A stretch of DNA of 64,000 bases, from contig JBBJNV010000005.1 of assembly GCA_037721215.1 (NCBI GenBank), positions 88,469 to 152,468 of the forward strand, written 5' to 3'. A program made the position numbers and the translations under genes. Shown here one piece after another: positions 30,355 through 38,900 of this stretch. The notes under the pieces are model-generated. The model had not been told where the DNA came from. It saw nothing but the letters and a program-made list of their open reading frames with translations, and did no database searches. Within the stretch, counting starts at the first letter, position 1. Each line of letters begins with the position of its first letter. The stretch comes from Gemmatimonadaceae bacterium (GTDB lineage: Bacteria > Gemmatimonadota > Gemmatimonadetes > Gemmatimonadales > Gemmatimonadaceae).

Positions 30355-31487
30355 TCTCAGGCGCGATCGCCGCGCTCGTAGCGATAGGCGGTTGCGCGTC
30401 CCCAGGCGTGCCGCCCGGGGGGCCTCCTGACACCGTCGCGCCTCAGGTAGTACGGATTGCCCCCGATAGCGGGCGTACCGGCGTCACTCCGCGGGACGTG
30501 ATCTTTCGATTTGACGAGGTAGTCAATGAGCGACCCGTCGGCGCAGCCTCTCTCGCAGCACTCTTTCTGATTTCCCCACGTCAGGGAACCCCTGAAGTGG
30601 ACTGGAATCGGGACGAGGTGGCCGTTCGACCGCAGAAAGGCTGGCGGAGAAACACCACCTACACCGTAACGTTGTTACCGGGAATGTCCGACATCCGCGG
30701 CAATGTCAGGAACACAGGCGCAGTGACGATTTTTTCGACCGGCCGCTCGATACCGCAGACACGGCTTACGGGACGATTGTTCAACTGGCCGGCGGGCGCG
30801 GTTGCACCTCGCGCCGTCGTGGAGGCAGTGTCGCAACCCGACACAAGTTTCATCTATGTGACCACTACAGACTCCCTCGGACGGTTCCTGTTTCCACACC
30901 TTCCGTCGGGCCTGTACACAGTGCGGGGCTTTCTCGACGAGAACGCCAACCGCGGTCTCGACCAGCGTGAACTGTGGGATTCAGTTGCCATCAGCCTTGC
31001 CGACTCCGCGAGTGTCGAGCTGCTGGCGTTTGTCCACGATTCAGTCGGACCGCGCATTTCTGAAGTTTCAATTCGCGATTCGGTGACGCTGGTATTGAAT
31101 TTCGACGGGCCGATTCTTGTCCCGGCGGCTTTCACTGCCGCGTCTGTGACTGTGACTGCACCCGACTCCACCCGGTTGCCGGTGGTGAGCGTGAGGTCGG
31201 CTGCGGAGGCGCGTGACTCTGTGTTCGAGACCCCCGGCGTTATTGTAGAAACGACACGGCCATCGAAACCGGTGCCCCCGCGAACACTCGTCGTTGCACT
31301 CGGTGCTCCCCTCCGCGCTGGCATCGATTATCGCGTTCGCGCAATCGACATCAGGAGCCTTGTCGGAGTAGCGAGATCGAGCGAGCGCACCGCCACGATT
31401 CCCTTGCCTCCTGCCGTTTCGCCGCCTGCGGCGAAGCCGCCGGCGCCAGTCCGCGAAATACCGAAGCCGACGCCCGTCCGAAGATGA
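30345..31487 (+). CDS. Ig-like (SbsA-type) domain lipoprotein
   Basis: A 380-residue protein from GTG 30345, inside the last codons of valS. The signal MRVISGAIAALVAIGGCASPG ends in a lipobox-like cysteine (residue 17). PPDTVAPQVVRIAPDSGRTGV with VIFRFDEVVNE is the start of an SbsA/Big_5 Ig-like domain, and GRSIPQTRLTGRLFNW plus a DSLGRFLFPHLPSGLYTVRGF stretch is a carboxypeptidase-regulatory-like beta sandwich. It ends in a proline-rich, low-complexity tail. The layout fits a cell-surface or outer-membrane lipoprotein without catalytic site. The selA start overlaps its stop as ATGA. Exact function is unknown. Confidence 0.8.
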   Translation: MRVISGAIAALVAIGGCASPGVPPGGPPDTVAPQVVRIAPDSGRTGVTPRDVIFRFDEVVNERPVGAASLAALFLISPRQGTPEVDWNRDEVAVRPQKGWRRNTTYTVTLLPGMSDIRGNVRNTGAVTIFSTGRSIPQTRLTGRLFNWPAGAVAPRAVVEAVSQPDTSFIYVTTTDSLGRFLFPHLPSGLYTVRGFLDENANRGLDQRELWDSVAISLADSASVELLAFVHDSVGPRISEVSIRDSVTLVLNFDGPILVPAAFTAASVTVTAPDSTRLPVVSVRSAAEARDSVFETPGVIVETTRPSKPVPPRTLVVALGAPLRAGIDYRVRAIDIRSLVGVARSSERTATIPLPPAVSPPAAKPPAPVREIPKPTPVRR

Positions 31488-32851
31488 CTGATGCGCGGCG
31501 GGCGCTACCGAGCGTGACTTCCCTGCTCGAAACAGCGCATGTTCGCTCTCTGCTCGAACGCCATCCGCGGAGTCTCATTGTAAACGCTGTCAGGCAGACC
31601 GTGCAGCTGGTTCGCGACGCGCCGGGGGGCCATCAATCAGGCACCGATTGGGACAGCGCGATTGACCGCCAGGTCGAGACATCCACGCGCTCATCACTTC
31701 GACGGGTATTCAACGCCACTGGCGTCGTCCTGCACACCAACCTTGGTCGCGCTCCCCTGGCCGAATGCGCGATTTCCGCGATTGTGGAAACAGCCGCCGG
31801 GTTCACGAATCTTGAATACGATCTTGCTGAAGCGCGGCGAGGCTCTCGCTACGTGCACTGTGTATCGCTGCTGCGCGAACTGACGGGCGCCGAAGACGCA
31901 ATTGTGGTGAACAATTGTGCATCGGCACTGGTGCTGTCACTGAGTGCGCTCGCCCGCGGGCGTGAAACGATCGTTTCGCGAGGTGAGCTGGTGGAGATCG
32001 GCGGTAGTTTTCGCGTGCCCGACATCATGCAGCGGAGCGGCACCGCGCTCGTCGAAGTCGGCACGACCAACCGCACTCACGTTGACGACTATCGCCGCGC
32101 TCTCACGCCGCGAACCGGTGCCATCGCGAAAATTCATCGCAGCAACTTCGCGCTTTCCGGCTTCGTCGCCGACACCAGCGTGCAATCGCTGGCGCCGATC
32201 GCGCGCGAGCACGATATCCCCATCATTCATGACCTTGGCAGCGGGCTGCTGCTGGACCTCGGGGAATACGGCCTCAGCGGCGAGCCGACGGCACGAATGG
32301 CTCTGGCGGCTGGCGCAACGCTCGTTCTCATGAGCGGTGACAAGCTGCTGGGTGGTCCGCAGGCGGGGATCGTCGTCGGCCGAGCGCGTGCTATTGACCG
32401 ACTGCGGCAGGATCCGTTCGCGCGGGCAATGCGGGTCGACAAGCTGACGATCGCCGCCCTCGGCGCCACACTCGCGTTGTATCGTGAACCTCAGCTCGCC
32501 ATTAGCCAGATTCCAGCGTTGGCGATGATCACCGCCAGCGTCGCGAGCGTTCGGTCGCGCTGCTCGAAACTGGTCACGGCGCTGACCGGCGCGGGTGTAT
32601 GCGGCGCGGTTGTCGACACGGTTGCCAGTGTCGGCGCCGGAGCTTTTCCGACGGCTGCAATCCCTTCGGCCGGAGTTTCACTCGCCGGTGACGTGAAAGC
32701 GATCGAGCTTGCACTCAGAAGCGGCGCCACTCCGGTCATCGCGCGCATCGCCGATGACAGAGTCCTTCTCGACATGCGCACCGTTCCCGTCAGCGACGAT
32801 GCAGCCTTCACTCGCGCGGTGGTCTCCGCGCTCGGCACAGAAGAGTTCTGA
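31484..32851 (+). CDS. selA: L-seryl-tRNA(Sec) selenium transferase
   Basis: A 455-residue PLP enzyme from ATG 31484. It shows the SelA pattern: LLERHPRSLIVNAVRQTVQ near the start, RRVFNATGVVLHTNLGRAPLA, GFTNLEYDLAEARRGSRY, AIVVNNCASALVLSLSAL, IVSRGELVEIGGSFRVPDI, IHDLGSGLLLDL and the PLP lysine K287 in LMSGDKLLGGPQAGI. It converts seryl-tRNA(Sec) to selenocysteinyl-tRNA(Sec) using selenophosphate. The partner genes selB, selD and tRNA-Sec are not in this window, so selenoprotein synthesis cannot be confirmed here. The position between a lipoprotein gene and a heptose-phosphatase-like gene is not the usual selAB pairing. Confidence 0.93.
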   Translation: MTDARRALPSVTSLLETAHVRSLLERHPRSLIVNAVRQTVQLVRDAPGGHQSGTDWDSAIDRQVETSTRSSLRRVFNATGVVLHTNLGRAPLAECAISAIVETAAGFTNLEYDLAEARRGSRYVHCVSLLRELTGAEDAIVVNNCASALVLSLSALARGRETIVSRGELVEIGGSFRVPDIMQRSGTALVEVGTTNRTHVDDYRRALTPRTGAIAKIHRSNFALSGFVADTSVQSLAPIAREHDIPIIHDLGSGLLLDLGEYGLSGEPTARMALAAGATLVLMSGDKLLGGPQAGIVVGRARAIDRLRQDPFARAMRVDKLTIAALGATLALYREPQLAISQIPALAMITASVASVRSRCSKLVTALTGAGVCGAVVDTVASVGAGAFPTAAIPSAGVSLAGDVKAIELALRSGATPVIARIADDRVLLDMRTVPVSDDAAFTRAVVSALGTEEF

Positions 32852-33396
32852 ACAAACCGCCCAGCGCCGTATTCCTCGATCGTGACGGGACCATCATCGA
32901 GGATGGTCATTACATCTCGCGGCTCAATCAGGTCCGGCTCATCGATGGTGCCGCCATTGCAATTGCCCGCATCAATGCAGCCTCGATTCCGGTAATCGTC
33001 GTCACTAATCAGTCAGGAATCGGCAGAGGATTTTTCACCATCGCTGACTACGAGCGGCTGGTGATACATCTTGAAGAAATGCTTGCGGTACATGGCGCTC
33101 ATCTCGATGCGTCGTATTACTGCCCTCATGCGCCGGACGACTTGTGCAATTGCAGAAAGCCGGGAGGAGCCTTGTTCGAGCAGGCAGCCAGGGAGCGGCC
33201 TGGCATCGACCTGGGCTGCTCGCTTTACATCGGGGATCGCTGGCGTGACATCGCGCCGGGCATTGCGTTTGGCGGCACTGGCGTGCTGGTGCCGAGCCCG
33301 GAGACTCCTCGCAGTGAGATCGATCTTGCCGGTGAAACAGCATGCGTGGCGAAATCAATGGGCCAGGTCCTCGACTGGTATCTTGCCGCCCGCTGA
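32848..33396 (+). CDS. gmhB: GmhB-like D,D-heptose 1,7-bisphosphate phosphatase (HAD family), probable CTG start
   Basis: The reading frame encodes a complete HAD phosphatase of about 182 residues: AVFLDRDGTIIEDGHYI (nucleophile Asp), VVTNQSGIGRG, the zinc-site CPHAPDDLCNCRKPGG and YIGDRWRDIAPG. These match histidinol-phosphatase and GmhB proteins that dephosphorylate heptose bisphosphate for LPS core. No ATG, GTG or TTG occurs between the upstream part of the frame inside selA and the catalytic motif; the first start-like codon is CTG 32848, overlapping the selA stop (CTGA). A GTG at 33061 would remove the catalytic Asp. I therefore infer a CTG start with translational coupling; a sequencing error is the alternative. 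Confidence 0.8.
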   Translation: MNKPPSAVFLDRDGTIIEDGHYISRLNQVRLIDGAAIAIARINAASIPVIVVTNQSGIGRGFFTIADYERLVIHLEEMLAVHGAHLDASYYCPHAPDDLCNCRKPGGALFEQAARERPGIDLGCSLYIGDRWRDIAPGIAFGGTGVLVPSPETPRSEIDLAGETACVAKSMGQVLDWYLAAR

Positions 33397-33428
33397 TGAA
33401 TAGCGGGTCCAACGCGTGATGTGTGGCG

Positions 33429-33481
33429 CGGGCCCTCGCTACTCTCGGGACACGGGTTGTCAAGTTCGTGTATCGGGCCCG
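33429..33481 (+). other. Predicted nested hairpin upstream of purN
   Basis: Outer arms cgggccc (33429-33435) and gggcccg (33475-33481) enclose inner arms acacg (33450-33454) and cgtgt (33467-33471). The element lies 44 nt before the purN start, after gmhB. It could be the gmhB terminator or a leader element for purN and purH. It does not match the purine riboswitch core, and no T tract follows. GGGCCC is itself palindromic, so the outer pairing is only suggestive. Confidence 0.25.
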
Positions 33482-33525
33482 GTCTGACTCTTACTGGGAC
33501 CGCTTCGGCGCGGTAGAATCGCGGC

Positions 33526-34122
33526 ATGTCAGTTCGTATCGCAGTGCTCGCGTCTGGCGGGGGCACGAACCTCCAGGCCATTCTCGACTTTTATGCCCAA
33601 CGACCGTCAGCGACCGCCGAAGTGGCTCTCGTCGCGGCAAACCGTGACTCGGCCGGAGCGTTACTCCGCGCCCGGGCCGCCGGCATTCCGGCGGAGATTT
33701 TTGACGCAACCGATGACGGTGGTGCGCTCCTGAATCTGCTCGAACGTTTCTCTATCGGCCTGGTGGTACTGGCGGGCTACCTCAAACGAATCCCTCCTTC
33801 TGTGATAGCCGCGTTTCACGGGCGCGTCGTGAACATCCATCCGGGATTGCTCCCTGATTTCGGCGGTGCCGGCATGTACGGCGCGAGGGTGCATGCAGCC
33901 GTTCTCGCATCTGGTGCGACCATGACAGGGGTCACGGTTCATCTCGTTGACGATGAGTTTGATCAGGGGCCTGTAATTGCTCAATGGCAGATGCGCGTGC
34001 GGATTGATGACACGGCCGAGTCACTGGCCAGGCGCGTGCTTGCTATCGAACATCTCGTATATCCTCGCGTGGTCGATATGGTGGCCGCGCTCAATGATTC
34101 CGAATATTCTGCCGACTTCTGA
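33526..34122 (+). CDS. purN: Phosphoribosylglycinamide formyltransferase
   Basis: A 198-residue enzyme from ATG 33526. IAVLASGGGTNLQAILDFY is the PRPP-side loop; VVLAGYLKRIPPSVIAAFHGRVVNIHPGLLPDFGG holds the catalytic Asn-His pair (NIHPGLLP), and MTGVTVHLVDDEFDQGPVIAQ has the catalytic Asp. It transfers a formyl group from 10-formyl-THF to glycinamide ribonucleotide, the third step of purine synthesis. It lies one base before purH, so the two form an operon; glyA elsewhere in the window supplies the one-carbon units. A 129-nt gap with a hairpin precedes it. Confidence 0.96.
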   Translation: MSVRIAVLASGGGTNLQAILDFYAQRPSATAEVALVAANRDSAGALLRARAAGIPAEIFDATDDGGALLNLLERFSIGLVVLAGYLKRIPPSVIAAFHGRVVNIHPGLLPDFGGAGMYGARVHAAVLASGATMTGVTVHLVDDEFDQGPVIAQWQMRVRIDDTAESLARRVLAIEHLVYPRVVDMVAALNDSEYSADF

Positions 34123-34123
34123 C

Positions 34124-35656
34124 ATGCCGCTTGCCCTTCTTTCTGTTTCCGACAAAACCGGTCTCGTCGATTTCGCGCAGGGACTGACCGGTATGGGGTG
34201 GGAGCTGGTTTCCACGGGCGGGACCGCCAAGGCGCTGCGGGCGGCGGGAATGTCAGTGAGGGATGTGAGCGAGCTTACCGGATTCCCCGAGATTCTCGAT
34301 GGCCGGTTGAAAACGCTTCATCCACTGGTTCATGGCGGATTGCTTGCCCGGCGGGACATCCCCGCACATGTGGCCGCGGCCGAGGAACATGGTATCTCGC
34401 CGATCGATCTGGTGGCGGTGAATCTCTATCCGTTTCAAGCGACCGCTTCGAAGCCGGGTGTGAAGGCCGAGACTGTTATCGAGAACATCGATATTGGCGG
34501 ACCGTCAATGCTGCGATCGGCAGCAAAAAATTTCGCCTCGGTGACCGTCGTTGTAGACCCTGCCGATTATGGCCGTGTCCTCGCAACCTTTTCCGCCAAT
34601 GACGACGACGTTGACCTGCGCCGATTGCTGGCCGAGAAGGTTTTTGCGCACACTGCCGGATATGACGCGGCGATTTCGAGGTGGTTCGCGTGTGAGCGCG
34701 CGGAGGAGTTTCCAGATCGGACGACTGTATCACTCCATCGTGCGCAGACGCTCCGTTACGGCGAGAATCCAGGGCAACGGGCCGCTTTTTACATCGAACC
34801 GAGCGGCAACGGCCTTGCCGGTCTGACGCAGAAGGGCGGCAAGGAGTTGTCATTCAACAATCTCCTCGACCTCGAAGGGGCGCTGTTGACGACAGATTCC
34901 TTCGAGGGTGAGATCTGCTGCGCAATCATCAAGCATACCACTCCCTGTGGACTTGCAACGGGATCGACCGCGATTGACGCATACCGTAAGGCCCTTGCCT
35001 GCGATCCACTGTCGGCGTTTGGGTCGGTAATTTCACTCACCGTAGCGGTTGACGCTGAAACGGCGGAGGCTGTATCGAGTCTATTTGTCGAGTGCATTGT
35101 CGCGCCCGAGTTCAGCGTCGAAGCGCTCGAGATCCTGGGCCGGAAGAAGAATCTGCGTGTGCTTGAAGGCAGGGCGGTGTGGAAGGACCATGCGCTCGAC
35201 TACAAGCGCGTACGCGGGGGATTCCTTGTTCAGGAGCGTGCGAATACAAAGACGTCGACCGCTGAGTGGACCGTCGTCACGAAGCGGCAACCGACCGAAG
35301 ATGAGCAGGTGGATCTGCGCTTCGCGTGGCGGGCGGTGGCCAGCGTTAAGTCAAATGCAATCCTGCTTGCACGGGACGGCGCGACGATCGGTATTGGCGC
35401 GGGGCAGATGTCGCGAGTGGACGCGGCATTTCTTTCGGTTCACAAAGCCCGGATTGCCGGCCATGAGACCATTGGAGCCGTGCTGGGGTCGGACGCTTTC
35501 TTTCCGTTCCGTGACGGCGTCGACCAGGCGGCGGAAGCCGGCATCACGGCCATCGTTCAGCCGGGCGGCTCGGTGCGGGATGCGGAGGTGATAGGAGCGG
35601 CCGATGAAAAGAACATTGCGATGGTGTTTACGGGCCAGCGGCAGTTCCGGCATTAG
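34124..35656 (+). CDS. purH: Bifunctional AICAR transformylase / IMP cyclohydrolase
   Basis: A 510-residue protein from ATG 34124 (MPLALLSVSDKTGLVDFAQ), one base after the purN stop; the frame extends 49 codons upstream over purN without similarity. The N-terminal cyclohydrolase domain shows ELVSTGGTAKALRAAG, VTELTGF-type DVSELTGFPEILDGRLKTLHP and NIDIGGPSMLRSAAKN. The C-terminal transformylase has LRYGENPGQRAAFY, CAIIKHTTPCGLATG (catalytic Lys-His) and VKSNAILLA. It catalyses the last two steps to IMP. It is complete and of normal length. Confidence 0.97.
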   Translation: MPLALLSVSDKTGLVDFAQGLTGMGWELVSTGGTAKALRAAGMSVRDVSELTGFPEILDGRLKTLHPLVHGGLLARRDIPAHVAAAEEHGISPIDLVAVNLYPFQATASKPGVKAETVIENIDIGGPSMLRSAAKNFASVTVVVDPADYGRVLATFSANDDDVDLRRLLAEKVFAHTAGYDAAISRWFACERAEEFPDRTTVSLHRAQTLRYGENPGQRAAFYIEPSGNGLAGLTQKGGKELSFNNLLDLEGALLTTDSFEGEICCAIIKHTTPCGLATGSTAIDAYRKALACDPLSAFGSVISLTVAVDAETAEAVSSLFVECIVAPEFSVEALEILGRKKNLRVLEGRAVWKDHALDYKRVRGGFLVQERANTKTSTAEWTVVTKRQPTEDEQVDLRFAWRAVASVKSNAILLARDGATIGIGAGQMSRVDAAFLSVHKARIAGHETIGAVLGSDAFFPFRDGVDQAAEAGITAIVQPGGSVRDAEVIGAADEKNIAMVFTGQRQFRH

Positions 35657-35773
35657 AGCACCGCGGGCTGCTGGCCGGAAATCTATGGGCTCCCATACAG
35701 TTTCCCTGACGGCCTGCAAGGTTGAGAATCCAGTGTATCGCGCATAGCTTCCGCGAGTCTGGATTGCAGTACG

Positions 35774-35856
35774 GGAGGGTTGGCAGAATGGCTATTGCAC
35801 CAGTCTTGAAAACTGGCGCGGGCAACCGCTTGGGGGTTCGAGTCCCTCACCCTCCG
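35774..35856 (+). tRNA. tRNA-Ser (TGA anticodon)
   Basis: An 83-nt type II tRNA: acceptor GGAGGGT/ACCCTCC, anticodon stem CCAGT/ACTGG with loop CTTGAAA (anticodon TGA), a long variable arm from CGCGGGCAACCGC, T arm with TTCGAGT, discriminator G. The long variable arm confirms serine. CCA is not encoded. It follows purH by 117 nt and borders the accessory segment that ends at the next tRNA-Ser gene. Confidence 0.96.
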
Positions 35857-35927
35857 TCATGCAAGCCCGAAGCTGTCCTGGTTCGCTCCAAAGTTCATGC
35901 AAAAGCACTCGAGGGTGCTGATCGAAG

Positions 35928-38900
35928 TCACAGATTTTTCGCCTCTGTTCGCGTGGGCCCGTCCGCGCCCCTTCCTGGAACGGATTCGGCCATCTCCTTC
36001 AGCGGGGTGGGACCGACCGCATTGAAAACAGGGTCTACAGCGAACGTGCGGGCGAGCATCACCGACGTGAGAGTGCTTGCACCGATCAGCCCCCATCCGA
36101 GCGGAGTCGGCGCGACGAGACCCGCAAAGGCGCGGAAGGCCGGCAGAATGAGCATCGCCGCAAGTACGCCAGCCGTACCCGCGACTACGCGGTGGATCGA
36201 CGGGCCCGCGTCCCCTTCCTTGGAACCGGCGTCGAGCGTCTGGGCGAGCTGGGTGGAGACGATGCTCGCGAAGGCGACGGTCTGGGCAACTGCAGCACCC
36301 TTGGCGCGGAGCGCAATGAGATAGATCACCAAAGATGGCACAGCCGTCGCGCCGCCGCGGGCGAACACCTCGTTCCGAAGCGGTTTGCCGAGCGCCGATG
36401 CGCCCTCGCGAGCGAGCGCTGCAAGGTCATGGTGCTTCGGCCGCGCGAGCACGACAGCAAGCGCCGGGAGCACATCGGTCATGAGGTTCATCATCAGGAT
36501 CTGGCGACCCGTCAGCGGCGATGCGAGTCGGAGGAGGCTGGCCCCCACAACCAAGCCGAGCTCGCCCAGGTTCCCCCCGAGGAGAAGCCCGAGCGACCGG
36601 CGGATATTGCGCCAGAATGTGCGCCCCTCGACGAACGCTTCAACCAGCGTAGCGAAGTCGTCGTCAGTGAGCACCACATCAGCGGCCTGGCGTGCGACCT
36701 CAGTCCCGCCCCGCCCCATGGCGACGCCCACGTCCGCCAAGCGCAGCGCCGGCGCGTCGTTTACACCATCGCCCGTCATGGCTACGGTGTGCCCGCGTCG
36801 CTGAAGGCTCTCGACAATACGTACCTTGTCAACCGGGGTAGCGCGCGCAATGATCGTCGCCTGCTCGAGCATCATGTCAAGCTCGCGCTCCTCGAGGTTG
36901 ACGATGTCGGCACCGGTAAGAACGAGTCCCTCGTCGTCAACGAGCCCCGCGTCGCGCCCAATCGCGCGGGCCGTTGCCGGGTGATCGCCGGTGATCATGA
37001 TTACGCGGATACCTGCCGCGTGGCAGCGCCGCACGGCGTTCAGGACACCGGCGCGCAATGGGTCTGCCAGCCCCAGAAAGCCGAGCGCGACCAGGCTGTG
37101 TGGCTCCTGGAGCGGAACCTGCGCCGCGCCCTCGGCAACCATGAGCACCCGCAGCCCCTGTGCGGCGAGCTGCTGCGCCCGATCGAGCAGCGCCTCCCTG
37201 CCCGCGTCGTCGAGGAAGTGGTCGACACCGCCGCGTCGCACGCGGTCACATAGAGGAGCAAGAGCTTCAGCGGCGCCCTCGGCGCAGAGTCTATTCTCGA
37301 CGATGGACGCGTGAAAAAGGCGCGCCGACTCGAAAGGCAGATCCGCAGCGCGGGCTGCCCTCACGGCGTCGCCAAGTCCGGCGGTGTCCGCAGCTCTGGC
37401 GACAACAGCGTCTGTTGGGTCGACATCGGCATCCGGCGCGTCTGGGTGCGGGCCAGCAAGGGCGGCCGTGACGAGTACCAGTTGCAGTTCCGGCGGGAGG
37501 TCGCCAGGCAGGCGAAGCTCACGCTCCGCGTCTGCGATGAGCGCGAGCGCGAGCCGTCCCTCGGTCATGGTTCCGGTCTTGTCGGCGCAAACGGTGTCGA
37601 CACGCCCCAGTGCCTCGACTGCGGAGGGGCGTCGGACGATCGCATTGCGAGCCGCGAGACGCCGGGCCACCGCAGCCTCGCCAAGCGACGCCAGGAGCGG
37701 TAGTCCCTCCGGCACCGCCGCGAGTGCGGCGGTGGCGCCGAGGGCTAGGCTTGGGAGGGCCGGCTCGCGGCGCAACAGGCCCGACACAGCGACGATGCCG
37801 CCACCCGCCCCTGCGATCGGCAGCACCTGGCGAAGCATCTGGTGCAGCCGCGTCGTTAGCGGCGTTTGCCGGGAGGGGCTGCCAGCGGCCATCGCGGCGA
37901 TAGCTGCGCCCATTAGCGTATCCGGCCCTACGGCGGTGACCACGGCCTGCCCGGTGCCGAGAGTGACGTCGCTCCCAGCGAGCACTACCCGGTCTGCCTC
38001 CCGAGCGCCCACGAGTGTCTTGGAAACTGGCAACGACTCGCCGGTCAGCGACGCCTCATCCACCTCCAGCCGGTGCGCAGCGATGAGGCGCGCGTCGGCT
38101 GCCACACGGTCGCCGCGGGCGAGGAGCAGCGCGTCGCCCGGAACGATCTCGCCGGCAGGGAGCGAGCTGGGGTGACCATCACGCAACACGCGCGCTGTTG
38201 GTGCGCTCATTTGCTCCAGGGCATCTGCCGCCTGACCCGTGCGCAGCTCCTGCCAGACTCCTGCGGCTGCATTGGCCACGAGCATTGCTGCAATCATGAC
38301 CGCGTCTGCAGGGGAGCCGAGGAAGAGTGAGAGTCCGGCGCCGGCCGCAAGGATGGCCGTTAGGGGCGATTTGATCTGGTCGAGGGCGGCAACGAGGAGC
38401 GGATTTGGGCGGCGGGCCAACGGTATCACCTTTAGCCGCGCCGCGGCGCTTACGCTGGACAATCCCATGTCCGTGGTCTCGAATACGCGGAGTACTTCCT
38501 CGGCGCTCTGCCGTCCCCATCTCTCCGGACGGGGATCGGCCGTCTCCCCCACAACGGACGTGGCTCGCTCGCCTCCGCGCAGGCGTGCCCATCCTGCCGC
38601 AAGCGCAGTGAGCGCCGCGGTGTTGACGGGCAGCGTCGCCAGTGCCATGGGGGGTTGGCCGCGAAGTCCCCACACAGCACCGACTACGTTGGCCAGGGCA
38701 GAGAGACCCACCGAGTCGCGCGCCGCCAGGTCGCGCCGTGCCGCCGCCTCGACAATGCATGCAACGGCACCGAGATCGGGCGCCAACAGGTCGACGCCGG
38801 CAGCGAACGGTGACCGCCCCCTGTTTACCGCAATCGCGAGATCAGCGGCGGCAAACGCGGGAGCCGCGTCGGGCGTGTCCGCAACAAACGCTACTCGCTG

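Noticed and set aside
35727..35765. 7-bp inverted repeat aatccag/ctggatt between purH and tRNA-Ser
   Set aside because: Long loop and no T run, so too weak to call a terminator.
36192..37253. 353-residue open frame on the plus strand
   Set aside because: Antisense to the P-type ATPase core domain.
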